Shown: positions 1 to 14,075 of the stretch, in pieces
Layout: every line of letters starts with the position of its first letter
How positions within the stretch are numbered: the stretch's first letter is position 1
NCBI RefSeq assembly: GCF_026212465.1
Contig: NC_080058.1
Location: 22,692,109-22,756,108 of the forward strand
DNA length: 64,000 nucleotides
Direction of reading: 5' to 3'
From: Amaranthus tricolor
Taxonomy: Eukaryota > Streptophyta > Magnoliopsida > Caryophyllales > Amaranthaceae
Position numbers and translations under genes: made by a program
Notes under the pieces: model-generated
What the model saw: the letters and a program-made list of their open reading frames with translations, nothing else
Databases searched by the model: none
What the model was told of the DNA's origin: nothing

Positions 1-2940
1 TGATCCTTCTTCATTCTTCATCGTTCATTCTTTAATAATCATTGATCCTTGTTCATTCTTCATCATTCATTCTTCATCGTTCATTGATCCTTGTTCATTC
101 TTCATCGTTCATTTTTCATTGATCATTAATCCTTGTTCATTCTTCATCGTTCATTCTTCAATGATCATAAATACTTTTTCATTCTTAATCGTTCATTCTT
201 CATTAGTCATTGATCATTGTTCATTCTTCATCGTTCATTCTTCATTGATTATTGATCCTTGTTCACTCTTCATCGTTCATTCTTCATTGATCATTGATCC
301 TTGTTCATTCTTCATCATTCATTCATTATTGATCAATGATCCTTGTTCATTCTTAAATGATCATTGATCGTTGTTCATTCTTCATCGTTCATTCTTCATT
401 GATCATTGATCCTTGTTCATTCTTCATCGTTCATTCATTATTGATTAATGCTCCTTGTTCATTCTTCATCGTTCATTCTTCATTGATCATTGATCCTTGT
501 TCATTGTTCGTCGTTCATTCTTCATTGAACATTCATCCTTGTTGATTCTTCATCGTTCATTCTTTAATGATGATTGATCCTTGTTCATTCTTCATCGTTC
601 ATTCTTCAATGTTTAGTGATCCTTGTTCATTCTTCATAGTTCATTTTTCATTGATCATTAATTCTTGTTCTTTCTTCATCGTTCATTCTTCATTTATCAT
701 TGATCCTTGTTCATTCTTCATCATTTATTCTTCATTGATCATTGATCCTTGTTCATTCTTCATCCATCATTCTTCATTGATCATTGATCCTTGTTTATTC
801 TTCATCGTTCATTCTTTAAAGATCATTGATCCATGTTCAATCTTCATCGTTCATTCTTCATTGATCATTGATCCTTGTTCATGCTTTATCGCTCATTCTT
901 CATCGATTATCGATCCTTGTTCATTCTTCATCGTTCATTCTTCAATAATCAATGATCCTTGTTCATTCTTCATCGTTCATTCTTCATTGATCATTGATCC
1001 TTGTTCATTCTTCATCGTTCATTCATTATTGATTATTCATCCTTGTTCATTCTTCATCGTTCATTCTTCAATGATCATTGATCCTTGTTCATTATTCATC
1101 GTTCATTCTTCAATGATCAATCATCCTTGTACATTCTTCATCGTTCATTCTTCAATGATCATTGATCCTTGTTCATGCTTCATAGTTCATTCTTCATTGA
1201 TCATCGATCCTTGTTTATTCTTCATTGTTCATTCTTTATTGATCATTGATCCTTGTTCATTCTTCATCGTTCATTGATCATTGATCAAGTATCCTTATTC
1301 ATTCTTCATCGTTCATTCTTCATTGATCATTAATCCTTGTTCATTCTTCATAGTTCATTCTTCAATGATCTTTGATCCTTGTTCATTCTTCATCGTTCAT
1401 TCTTCAATGATCATTGATCCTTGTTCATTCTTCATCGTTCATTGTACATTGATCATTAATCCTTGTTCATTCTTCATCGTTCATTCTTCAATGATCAATG
1501 ATCCTTGTTTATTCTTCATCGTTTATTCTTCATTGATCATTGATCCTTGTTCATTCTTCATCATTCATTCATTATTGATCATTTATCCTTGTTCTTGCTT
1601 CATCATTCATTCTTCATCGATCATCGATCCTTGTTCATTCTTCAACGTTTATTCTTCAATGATCAATGACCCTTGTTCATTCTTCGTCGTTCATTCTTCA
1701 TCGTTCATTCTTCAATGATCATTTATCCTTGTTCATTCTTCATCATTCATTGTTCAATGATCATTAATCCTTGTTTTTTCTTCATCGTTCATTCTTCAAT
1801 GATCATTGATCCTTGTTCATTCTTCAACGTTCATTGTACATTGATCATTAATCCTTGTTCATTCTTCATCGTTCATTCTTCATTGATCATTGATCCCTGT
1901 TCATTCTTCATCGTTCATTCTTCTTTGATCATTCATCCTTGTTCATTCTTCGTCCTTCATTCCTCATAGATCATTGATCCTTGTTCATTCTTCATCGTTC
2001 ATTCTTCAAAGATCATTGATCCTTGTTCTTTCTTCATCGTTCATTCTTTATTGATCATAGATCCTTGTTCATGCATCATCGTTCATTCTTCATCGATCAT
2101 TGATCCTTGTTCATTCTTCATCGTTCATTCTTCAATGATCAATGATCCTTGTTTATTCTTCATCGTTCATTCTTCATTGATCATTGATCCTTGTTCATTC
2201 TTCATCATTCATTCATTATTGATCATTTATCCTTGTTCTTGCTTCATCATTCATTCTTCATCGATCATCGATCCTTGTTCATTCTTCATCGTTTATTCTT
2301 CAATGATCAATGACCCTTGTTCATTCTTTATCGTTCATTCTTCAATGATCATTGATCCTTGTTCTTTCTTCTTCGTTCATTCTTCATTGATCATTGATCC
2401 TTGTTCATTCTTCATCGTTCATTCTTCAATGATCAATCATCCTTGTACATTCTTCATCGTTCATTCTTCAATGATCATTTATCCTTGTTCATGCTTCATA
2501 GTTCATTCTTCATCGATCATTGATCCTTGTTCATTCTTCATCGTTCATCTTTTATTGATCATTGATCCTTGTTCATTCTTCATCGTTCATTGATCATTGA
2601 TCAAGAATCCTTATTCATTCTTCATCGTTCATTCTTCATTGATCATTGATCCTTCTTCATTCTTCATAGTTCATTCTTCAATGATATGTGATCCTTGTTC
2701 ATTCTTCATCGTTCATTCTTCATTGATCATTGATCCTTGTTCATTGTTACTCGTTCATTCTTCATTGATCATTCATCCTTGTTCATTCTTCATCGTTCAT
2801 TCTTCAATGATCATTGATCCTTGTTCATTCTTCATCGTTCATTCTTCAATGATCATTGATTCTTGTTCATTCTTCATCATTCATTCTTCATGTATCATTG
2901 ATCCTTGTTCATTCTTCATCGTTCATTCTTCATTCATTAT
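1..2940 (+). repeat. Higher-order repeat A, copy 1 (2940 bp)
   Basis: First copy of a 2940-bp higher-order unit, exactly 70 monomers of 42 bp. It starts at the window edge, so the chosen phase is arbitrary. Variant monomers at fixed positions identify the unit, for example the GATCAAGTATCC variant near 1284 and the GATCAAGAATCC variant near 2600. These two related markers lie 1316 and 1624 bp apart alternately, so the unit probably arose by joining two related half-units. Confidence 0.93.
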
Positions 2941-5880
2941 TGATCCTTCTTCATTCTTCATCGTTCATTCTTTAATAATCATTGATCCTTGTTCATTCTT
3001 CATCATTCATTCTTCATCGTTCATTGATCCTTGTTCATTCTTCATCGTTCATTTTTCATTGATCATTAATCCTTGTTCATTCTTCATCGTTCATTCTTCA
3101 ATGATCATAAATACTTTTTCATTCTTAATCGTTCATTCTTCATTAGTCATTGATCATTGTTCATTCTTCATCGTTCATTCTTCATTGATTATTGATCCTT
3201 GTTCACTCTTCATCGTTCATTCTTCATTGATCATTGATCCTTGTTCATTCTTCATCATTCATTCATTATTGATCAATGATCCTTGTTCATTCTTAAATGA
3301 TCATTGATCGTTGTTCATTCTTCATCGTTCATTCTTCATTGATCATTGATCCTTGTTCATTCTTCATCGTTCATTCATTATTGATTAATGCTCCTTGTTC
3401 ATTCTTCATCGTTCATTCTTCATTGATCATTGATCCTTGTTCATTGTTCGTCGTTCATTCTTCATTGAACATTCATCCTTGTTGATTCTTCATCGTTCAT
3501 TCTTTAATGATGATTGATCCTTGTTCATTCTTCATCGTTCATTCTTCAATGTTTAGTGATCCTTGTTCATTCTTCATAGTTCATTTTTCATTGATCATTA
3601 ATTCTTGTTCTTTCTTCATCGTTCATTCTTCATTTATCATTGATCCTTGTTCATTCTTCATCATTTATTCTTCATTGATCATTGATCCTTGTTCATTCTT
3701 CATCCATCATTCTTCATTGATCATTGATCCTTGTTTATTCTTCATCGTTCATTCTTTAAAGATCATTGATCCATGTTCAATCTTCATCGTTCATTCTTCA
3801 TTGATCATTGATCCTTGTTCATGCTTTATCGCTCATTCTTCATCGATTATCGATCCTTGTTCATTCTTCATCGTTCATTCTTCAATAATCAATGATCCTT
3901 GTTCATTCTTCATCGTTCATTCTTCATTGATCATTGATCCTTGTTCATTCTTCATCGTTCATTCATTATTGATTATTCATCCTTGTTCATTCTTCATCGT
4001 TCATTCTTCAATGATCATTGATCCTTGTTCATTATTCATCGTTCATTCTTCAATGATCAATCATCCTTGTACATTCTTCATCGTTCATTCTTCAATGATC
4101 ATTGATCCTTGTTCATGCTTCATAGTTCATTCTTCATTGATCATCGATCCTTGTTTATTCTTCATTGTTCATTCTTTATTGATCATTGATCCTTGTTCAT
4201 TCTTCATCGTTCATTGATCATTGATCAAGTATCCTTATTCATTCTTCATCGTTCATTCTTCATTGATCATTAATCCTTGTTCATTCTTCATAGTTCATTC
4301 TTCAATGATCTTTGATCCTTGTTCATTCTTCATCGTTCATTCTTCAATGATCATTGATCCTTGTTCATTCTTCATCGTTCATTGTACATTGATCATTAAT
4401 CCTTGTTCATTCTTCATCGTTCATTCTTCAATGATCAATGATCCTTGTTTATTCTTCATCGTTTATTCTTCATTGATCATTGATCCTTGTTCATTCTTCA
4501 TCATTCATTCATTATTGATCATTTATCCTTGTTCTTGCTTCATCATTCATTCTTCATCGATCATCGATCCTTGTTCATTCTTCAACGTTTATTCTTCAAT
4601 GATCAATGACCCTTGTTCATTCTTCGTCGTTCATTCTTCATCGTTCATTCTTCAATGATCATTTATCCTTGTTCATTCTTCATCATTCATTGTTCAATGA
4701 TCATTAATCCTTGTTTTTTCTTCATCGTTCATTCTTCAATGATCATTGATCCTTGTTCATTCTTCAACGTTCATTGTACATTGATCATTAATCCTTGTTC
4801 ATTCTTCATCGTTCATTCTTCATTGATCATTGATCCCTGTTCATTCTTCATCGTTCATTCTTCTTTGATCATTCATCCTTGTTCATTCTTCGTCCTTCAT
4901 TCCTCATAGATCATTGATCCTTGTTCATTCTTCATCGTTCATTCTTCAAAGATCATTGATCCTTGTTCTTTCTTCATCGTTCATTCTTTATTGATCATAG
5001 ATCCTTGTTCATGCATCATCGTTCATTCTTCATCGATCATTGATCCTTGTTCATTCTTCATCGTTCATTCTTCAATGATCAATGATCCTTGTTTATTCTT
5101 CATCGTTCATTCTTCATTGATCATTGATCCTTGTTCATTCTTCATCATTCATTCATTATTGATCATTTATCCTTGTTCTTGCTTCATCATTCATTCTTCA
5201 TCGATCATCGATCCTTGTTCATTCTTCATCGTTTATTCTTCAATGATCAATGACCCTTGTTCATTCTTTATCGTTCATTCTTCAATGATCATTGATCCTT
5301 GTTCTTTCTTCTTCGTTCATTCTTCATTGATCATTGATCCTTGTTCATTCTTCATCGTTCATTCTTCAATGATCAATCATCCTTGTACATTCTTCATCGT
5401 TCATTCTTCAATGATCATTTATCCTTGTTCATGCTTCATAGTTCATTCTTCATCGATCATTGATCCTTGTTCATTCTTCATCGTTCATCTTTTATTGATC
5501 ATTGATCCTTGTTCATTCTTCATCGTTCATTGATCATTGATCAAGAATCCTTATTCATTCTTCATCGTTCATTCTTCATTGATCATTGATCCTTCTTCAT
5601 TCTTCATAGTTCATTCTTCAATGATATGTGATCCTTGTTCATTCTTCATCGTTCATTCTTCATTGATCATTGATCCTTGTTCATTGTTACTCGTTCATTC
5701 TTCATTGATCATTCATCCTTGTTCATTCTTCATCGTTCATTCTTCAATGATCATTGATCCTTGTTCATTCTTCATCGTTCATTCTTCAATGATCATTGAT
5801 TCTTGTTCATTCTTCATCATTCATTCTTCATGTATCATTGATCCTTGTTCATTCTTCATCGTTCATTCTTCATTCATTAT
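2941..5880 (+). repeat. Higher-order repeat A, copy 2 (2940 bp)
   Basis: Direct repeat of 1-2940 at an offset of exactly 2940 bp. I found no difference from copy 1 in the lines I compared. Such identity over 70 monomers that differ among themselves means the whole block was amplified recently as one unit. Confidence 0.93.
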
Positions 5881-8690
5881 TGATCCTTCTTCATTCTTCA
5901 TCGTTCATTCTTTAATAATCATTGATCCTTGTTCATTCTTCATCATTCATTCTTCATCGTTCATTGATCCTTGTTCATTCTTCATCGTTCATTTTTCATT
6001 GATCATTAATCCTTGTTCATTCTTCATCGTTCATTCTTCAATGATCATAAATACTTTTTCATTCTTAATCGTTCATTCTTCATTAGTCATTGATCATTGT
6101 TCATTCTTCATCGTTCATTCTTCATTGATTATTGATCCTTGTTCACTCTTCATCGTTCATTCTTCATGTATCATTGATCCTTGTTCATTCTTCATCATTC
6201 ATTCATTATTGATCAATGATCCTTGTTCATTCTTAAATGATCATTGATCGTTGTTCATTCTTCATCGTTCATTCTTCATTGATCATTGATCCTTGTTCAT
6301 TCTTCATCGTTCATTCATTATTGATTAATGCTCCTTGTTCATTCTTCATCGTTCATTCTTCATTGATCATTGATCCTTGTTCATTGTTCGTCGTTCATTC
6401 TTCATTGAACATTCATCCTTGTTGATTCTTCATCGTTCATTCTTTAATGATGATTGATCCTTGTTCATTCTTCATCGTTCATTCTTCAATGTTTAGTGAT
6501 CCTTGTTCATTCTTCATAGTTCATTTTTCATTGATCATTAATTCTTGTTCTTTCTTCATCGTTCATTCTTCATTTATCATTGATCCTTGTTCATTCTTCA
6601 TCATTTATTCTTCATTGATCATTGATCCTTGTTCATTCTTCATCCATCATTCTTCATTGATCATTGATCCTTGTTTATTCTTCATCGTTCATTCTTTAAA
6701 GATCATTGATCCATGTTCAATCTTCATCGTTCATTCTTCATTGATCATTGATCCTTGTTCATGCTTTATCGCTCATTCTTCATCGATTATCGATCCTTGT
6801 TCATTCTTCATCGTTCATTCTTCAATAATCAATGATCCTTGTTCATTCTTCATCGTTCATTCTTCATTGATCATTGATCCTTGTTCATTCTTCATCGTTC
6901 ATTCATTATTGATTATTCATCCTTGTTCATTCTTCATCGTTCATTCTTCAATGATCATTGATCCTTGTTCATTATTCATCGTTCATTCTTCAATGATCAA
7001 TCATCCTTGTACATTCTTCATCGTTCATTCTTCAATGATCATTGATCCTTGTTCATGCTTCATAGTTCATTCTTCATTGATCATCGATCCTTGTTTATTC
7101 TTCATTGTTCATTCTTTATTGATCATTGATCCTTGTTCATTCTTCATCGTTCATTGATCATTGATCAAGTATCCTTATTCATTCTTCATCGTTCATTCTT
7201 CATTGATCATTAATCCTTGTTCATTCTTCATAGTTCATTCTTCAATGATCTTTGATCCTTGTTCATTCTTCATCGTTCATTCTTCAATGATCATTGATCC
7301 TTGTTCATTCTTCATCGTTCATTGTACATTGATCATTAATCCTTGTTCATTCTTCATCGTTCATTCTTCAATGATCAATGATCCTTGTTTATTCTTCATC
7401 GTTTATTCTTCATTGATCATTGATCCTTGTTCATTCTTCATCATTCATTCATTATTGATCATTTATCCTTGTTCTTGCTTCATCATTCATTCTTCATCGA
7501 TCATCGATCCTTGTTCATTCTTCAACGTTTATTCTTCAATGATCAATGACCCTTGTTCATTCTTCGTCGTTCATTCTTCATCGTTCATTCTTCAATGATC
7601 ATTAATCCTTGTTTTTTCTTCATCGTTCATTCTTCAATGATCATTGATCCTTGTTCATTCTTCAACGTTCATTGTACATTGATCATTAATCCTTGTTCAT
7701 TCTTCATCGTTCATTCTTCATTGATCATTGATCCCTGTTCATTCTTCATCGTTCATTCTTCTTTGATCATTCATCCTTGTTCATTCTTCGTCCTTCATTC
7801 CTCATAGATCATTGATCCTTGTTCATTCTTCATCGTTCATTCTTCAAAGATCATTGATCCTTGTTCTTTCTTCATCGTTCATTCTTTATTGATCATAGAT
7901 CCTTGTTCATGCATCATCGTTCATTCTTCATCGATCATTGATCCTTGTTCATTCTTCATCGTTCATTCTTCAATGATCAATGATCCTTGTTTATTCTTCA
8001 TCGTTCATTCTTCATTGATCATTGATCCTTGTTCATTCTTCATCATTCATTCATTATTGATCATTTATCCTTGTTCTTGCTTCATCATTCATTCTTCATC
8101 GATCATCGATCCTTGTTCATTCTTCATCGTTTATTCTTCAATGATCAATGACCCTTGTTCATTCTTTATCGTTCATTCTTCAATGATCATTGATCCTTGT
8201 TCTTTCTTCTTCGTTCATTCTTCATTGATCATTGATCCTTGTTCATTCTTCATCGTTCATTCTTCAATGATCAATCATCCTTGTACATTCTTCATCGTTC
8301 ATTCTTCAATGATCATTTATCCTTGTTCATGCTTCATAGTTCATTCTTCATCGATCATTGATAATTGTTCATTCTTCATCGTTCATCTTTTATTGATCAT
8401 TGATCCTTGTTCATTCTTCATCGTTCATTGATCATTGATCAAGAATCCTTATTCATTCTTCATCGTTCATTCTTCATTGATCATTGATCCTTCTTCATTC
8501 TTCATAGTTCATTCTTCAATGATATGTGATCCTTGTTCATTCTTCATCGTTCATTCTTCATTGATCATTGATCCTTGTTCATTGTTACTCGTTCATTCTT
8601 CATTGATCATTCATCCTTGTTCATTCTTCATCGTTCATTCTTCAATGATCATTGATCCTTGTTCATTCTTCATCGTTCATTCTTCAATGA
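5881..8690 (+). repeat. Higher-order repeat A, copy 3 (truncated, slightly diverged)
   Basis: Third copy of the 2940-bp unit. It follows copies 1 and 2 closely but carries private changes: a variant monomer near 6167 (TCATGTATC in place of TCATTGATC), loss of one 42-bp monomer near 7595, and a variant near 8362 (GATAATTG in place of GATCCTTG). Similarity to the expected unit ends at about 8690, where monomers of the next family begin. Confidence 0.88.
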
Positions 8691-8980
8691 TCAATCATCC
8701 TTGTACATTCTTCATCGTTCATTCTTCAATGATCATTGATCCTTATTCATGCTTCATCGTTCATTCTTCACTGATCATCGATCCTTGTTCATTCTTCATG
8801 GTTAATTCTTCAATGGTAAATGATCCTTGTTCATTCTTCATCGTTCATTCTTCAATGATCATTGATCCTTGTTCATTCTTCGTTGATCATTAATCCTTGT
8901 TCATTCTTCATCGTTCATTCATTATTTATCATTTATCCTTGTTCATTCTTCATCGTTCATTCTTCATTGATCATTGATCC

Positions 8981-11900
8981 TTGTTCATTGTTACTCGTTC
9001 ATTCTTCATCGTTCATTCTTCAATGATCATTGATCCTTGTTCATTCTTCATCGTTCGTTCTTCAATGATCAATCATCCTTGTACATTCTTCATCGTTCAA
9101 TCTTCAATGATCATTGATCCTTATTCATGCTTCATCGTTTATTCTTCATTGATCATCGATCCTTGTTCATTCTTCATCGTTGATTCTTCAATGATCAATG
9201 ATCCTTGTTAATTCTTCATCGTTCATTCTTCAATGATCATTGATCCTTGTTCATTCTTCATTGATCATTGATCCTTGTTCATTCTTCATCGTTCATTCAT
9301 TATTGATCATTATCCTTGTTCATTCTTCATCGTCCATTCTTCATTGATCATTGATCCATGTTCATTCTTCATCGTTCATTCTTCAATGATCATTAATCCT
9401 TGTTCATTCTTCATCGTTCATTCTTCAATGATCATTGATCCTTGTTCATTCTTCATCGTTCATTGTACATTGATCATTAATCCTTGTTCATTCTTCATCG
9501 TTCATTCTTCATTGATCATTGATCCTTGTTCATTCTTCATCGTTCATTCTTCTTGGATCATTCATCCTTGTTCATTCTTCGTCCTTCATTCCTCATAGAT
9601 CATTGATCCTTGTACATTATTCATCGTTCATTCTTCAAAGATCATTGATCCTTGTTCATTCTTCATCGTTCATTCTTTATTGATCATTGATCCTTGTTCA
9701 TGCTAAATCGTTCATTCTTCATCGATCATCGATCCTTGTTCATTCTTCATCGTTCATTCTTCAATGATCAATGATCCTTGTTTATTCTTTATCGTTCATT
9801 CGTCATTGATCATTGATCCTTGTTCATTCTTCATCATTCATTCATTATTGATCATTTATCCTTGTTCTTGCTTCATCATTCTTTCTTCATCGATCATCGA
9901 TCCTTGTTCATTCTTCATCGTTTATTCTTCAATGATCAATGACCCTTGTTCAATCTTCATCGTTCATTCTTCAATGATCATTGATCCTTGTTCATTCTTC
10001 ATCATTCATTGTTCATTGATCATTAATCCTTGTTCTTTCTTCATCGTTCATTCTTCATTGATCATTGATCCTTGTTCATTTTCTTCGTTCATTCTTCATT
10101 GATCATTGATCCTTGTTCATTCTTCATTGTTCATTCTTCAATGATCAATCAACCTTGTACATTCTTCATCGTTCATTCTTCAATGATCATTGATCCTTGT
10201 TCATGCTTCATAGTTCATTCTTCATCGATCATCGATCCTTGTTCATTCTTCATCGTTCATTATTTATTGATCATTGATCCTTGTTCATTCTTCATCGTTC
10301 ATTGATCATTGATCAAGTATCCTTATTCATTCTTCATCGTTCATTATTCATTGATCATTGATCCTTGTTCATTCTTCATAGTTCATTCTTCAATGATCTT
10401 TGATCCTTGTTCATTCTTCATCGTTCATTCTTCATTAATCATTGATCCTTGTTCATTGTTACTCGTTCATTCTTCATCGTTCATTCTTCAATGATCATTG
10501 ATCCTTGTTCATTCTTCATCGTTCATTCTTCAATGATCAATCATCCTTGTACATTCTTTATCGTTCAATCTTCAATGATCATTGATCCTTGTTCATGCTT
10601 CATCGTTCATTCTTCATTGAGCATCGATCCTTGTTCATTCTTCATCGTTGATTCTTCAATGATCAATGATCCTTGTTAATTCTTCATCGTTCATTCTTCA
10701 ATGATCATTGATCCTTGTTCATTCTTCATTGATCATTGATCCTTGTTCATTCTTCATCGTTCATTCATTATTGATCATTATCCTTGTTCATTCTTCATCG
10801 TCCATTCTTCATTGATCATTGATCCATGTTCATTCTTCATCGTTCATTCTTCAATGATCATTGATCCTTGTTCATTCTTCATCGTTCATTCTTCAATGAT
10901 CATTGATCCTTGTTCATTCTTCATCGTTCATTGTACATTGATCATTAATCCTTGTTCATTCTTCATCGTTCATTCTTCATTGATCATTGATCCTTGTTCA
11001 TTCTTCATCGTTCATTCTTCTTGGATCATTCATCCTTGTTCATTCTTCGTCCTTCATTCCTCATAGATCATTGATCCATGTTCATTATTCATCGTTCATT
11101 CTTCAAAGATCATTGATCCTTGTTCATTCTTCATCGTTCATTCTTTATTGATCATTGATCCTTGTTCATGCTTAATCGTTCATTCTTCATCGATCATCGA
11201 TCCTTGTTCATTCTTCATCGTTCATTCTTCAATGATCAATGATCCTTGTTTATTTTTCATCGTTCATTCTTCATTGATCATTGATCCTTGTTCATTCTTC
11301 ATCATTCGTTCATTATTGATCATTTATCCTTGTTCATTCTTCATCGTTCATTCTTCATTGACCATTGATCCTTGTTCATTCTTCATCGTTCATTCTTCAT
11401 TGATCATTAATCCTTGTTCATTCTTCATCGTTCATTCTTCAATGATCATAAATACTTCTTCATTCTTCATCGTTCATTCTTCATTGATCATTGATCATTG
11501 TTCATTCTTCATCGTTCATTCTTCAATGATCATTGATCCTTGTTCATTCTTCATCGTTCATTCTTCAATGATCATTGATCCTTGTTCATTCTTCATCGTT
11601 CATTGTACATTGATCATTAATCCTTGTTCATTCTTCATCGTTCATTCTTCATTGATCATTGATCCTTGTTCATTCTTCATCGTTCATTCTTCTTGGATCA
11701 TTCATCCTTGTTCATTCTTCGTCCTTCATTCATCATAGATCATTGATCCTTGTTCATTATTCATCGTTCATTCTTCAAAGATCATTGATCCTTGTTCATT
11801 CTTCATCGTTCATTCTTTATTGATCATTGATCCTTGTTCATGCTTTATCGTTCATTCTTCATCGATCATCGATCCTTGTTCATTCTTCATCGTTCATTCT

Positions 11901-14075
11901 TCAATGATCAATGATCCTTGTTTATTTTTCATCGTTCATTCGTCATTGATCATTGATACTTGTTCATTCTTCATCATTCATTCATTATTGATCATTTATC
12001 CTTGTTCTTGCTTCATCATTCTTTCTTCATCGATCATCGATCCTTGTTCATTCTTCATCGTTTATTCTTCAATGATCAATGACCCTTGTTCAATCTTCAT
12101 CGTTCATTCTTCAATGATCATTGATCCTTGTTCATTCTTCATTATTCATTGTTCATTGATCATTCTTCATTGATCATTGATCCTTGTTCATTCTTCATCG
12201 TTCATTCTTCAATGATCAATCAACCTTGTACATTCTTCATCGTTCATTCTTCAATGATCATTGATCCTTGTTCATGCTTCATAGTTCATTCTTCATCGAT
12301 CATCGATCCTTGTTCATTCTTCATCGTTCATTATTTATTGATCATTGATCCTTGTTCATTCTTCATCGTTCATTGATCATTGATCAAGTATCCTTATTCA
12401 TTCTTCATCGTTCATTATTCATTGATCATTGATCCTTGTTCATTCTTCATAGTTCATTCTTCAATGATCTTTGATCCTTGTTCATTCTTCATCGTTCATT
12501 CTTCATTGATCATTGATCCTTGTTCATTGTTACTCGTTCATTCTTCATCGTTCATTCTTCAATGATCATTGATCCTTGTTCATTCTTCATCGTTCATTCT
12601 TCAATGATCAATCATCCTTGTACATTCTTTATCGTTCAATCTTCAATGATCATTGATCCTTGTTCATGCTTCATCGTTCATTCTTCATTGATCATCGATC
12701 CTTGTTCATTCTTCATCGTTGATTCTTCAATGATCAATGATCCTTGTTAATTCTTCATCGTTCATTCTTCAATGATCATTGATCCTTGTTCATTCTTCAT
12801 TGATCATTGATCCTTGTTCATTCTTCATCGTTCATTCATTATTGATCATTATCCTTGTTCATTCTTCATCGTCCATTCTTCATTGATCATTGATCCATGT
12901 TCATTCTTCATCGTTCATTCTTCAATGATCATTGATCCTTGTTCATTCTTCATCGTTCATTCTTCAATGATCATTGATCCTTGTTCATTCTTCATCGTTC
13001 ATTGTACATTGATCATTAATCCTTGTTCATTCTTCATCGTTCATTCTTCATTGATCATTGATCCTTGTTCATTCCTCATCGTTCATTCTTCTTGGATCAT
13101 TCATCCTTGTTCATTCTTCGTCCTTCATTCCTCATAGATCATTGATCCATGTTCATTATTCATCGTTCATTCTTCAAAGATCATTGATCCTTGTTCATTC
13201 TTCATCGTTCATTCTTTATTGATCATTGATCCTTGTTCATGCTTCATCGTTCATTCTTCATCAATCATCGATCCTTGTTCATTCTTCATCGTTCATTCTT
13301 CAATGATCAATGATCCTTGTTTATTTTTCATCGTTCATTCTTCATTGATCATTGATCCTTGTACATTCTTCATCATTCGTTCATTATTGATCATTTATCC
13401 TTGTTCATTCTTCATCGTTCATTCTCATTGACCATTGATCCTTGTTCATTCTTCATCGTTCATTCTTCATTGATCATTAATCCTTGTTCATTCTTCATCG
13501 TTCATTTTTCATTGATCATTGATCCTTGTTCATTCTTCATCGTTCATTGATCATTGATCAAGTATCCTTGTTCATTCTTCATCGTTCATTCTTCATTGAT
13601 CATTGATCCTTCTTCATTCTTCATCGTTCATTCTTCAATGATCTTTGATCCTTTTCATTCTTGCTCGTTCATTCTTCATTGATCATTCATCCTTGTTCAT
13701 TCTTCATCGTTCATTCTTCAATGATCAATGATCCTTGTTCATTCTTCATCGTTTATTCTTCAATGATCAATCATCCTTGTACATTCTTCATCGTTCATTC
13801 TTCAATGATGATTGATCCTTGTTCATGCTTCATCGTTCATTCTTCATTGATCATCGATCCTTGTTCATTCTTCATCGTTGATTCTTAAATGATCAATGAT
13901 CCTTGTTCATTCTTCATCGTTAATTCTTCAATGATTATTGATCCTTGTTCATTCTTCATCGTTCATTCTTCATTGATCATTGATCCTTGTTCATGCTTCA
14001 TCGTTCATTCTTCATTGATCATCGATCCTTGATCATTCTTCATCGTTGATTCTTAAATGATCAATGATCCTTGTT
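8981..14075 (+). repeat. Higher-order repeat B family (units of about 1468 and 2071 bp)
   Basis: Monomer variants recur at 8981, 10449 and 12520, and again at 9275, 10743 and 12814. This gives one unit of 1468 bp, one of 2071 bp and a partial third. The longer unit differs mainly by an internal tandem duplication of 672 bp (16 monomers): the block around 10840-11310 recurs around 11512-11980. It also has a smaller deletion near 12150. Several monomers are shared with family A, such as the GATCAAGTATCC marker near 10312 and 12383, so B was probably assembled from A-type pieces. Boundaries are approximate. Confidence 0.8.
14071..14075. repeat. Target site duplication TTGTT (left)
   Basis: Five satellite bases directly left of the outer LTR. 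They are repeated at 26168-26172 directly right of the last LTR end. Together they mark 14076-26167 as one retroelement insertion, with later events inside it. Confidence 0.88.

Larger units (their letters stand above)
1..14075 (+). repeat. 42-bp satellite array, block 1
   Basis: Uninterrupted tandem array of a 42-bp monomer made of six 7-bp words: TTCATTG, ATCATTG, ATCCTTG, TTCATTC, TTCATCG, TTCATTC. The consensus is about 50% T, 24% C, 17% A and 10% G on this strand, with one CpG and two GATC sites per monomer. Neighbouring monomers differ by scattered substitutions, and insertions or deletions are often multiples of 7 or 14 bp. The block enters from the left edge of the window and stops exactly where an LTR begins. 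Open frames of up to about 236 codons are seen, reading a 14-residue repeat (like IIDPCSFFIVHSSL), but they are broken by small indels, differ mostly by replacement changes and have no gene signals. I do not call them genes. Confidence 0.97.

Noticed and set aside
1..2940. CRISPR-like array
   Set aside because: Units are head-to-tail without unique spacers, and the sequence is eukaryotic satellite.
1..14075. Dozens of open frames of 60-236 codons in the satellite as members of a repeat-protein gene family
   Set aside because: The consensus monomer has one stop-free frame by chance and its length is a multiple of three. Frames end at small indels, variants are mainly replacements, and no promoter, intron or start context recurs independently of the repeat.
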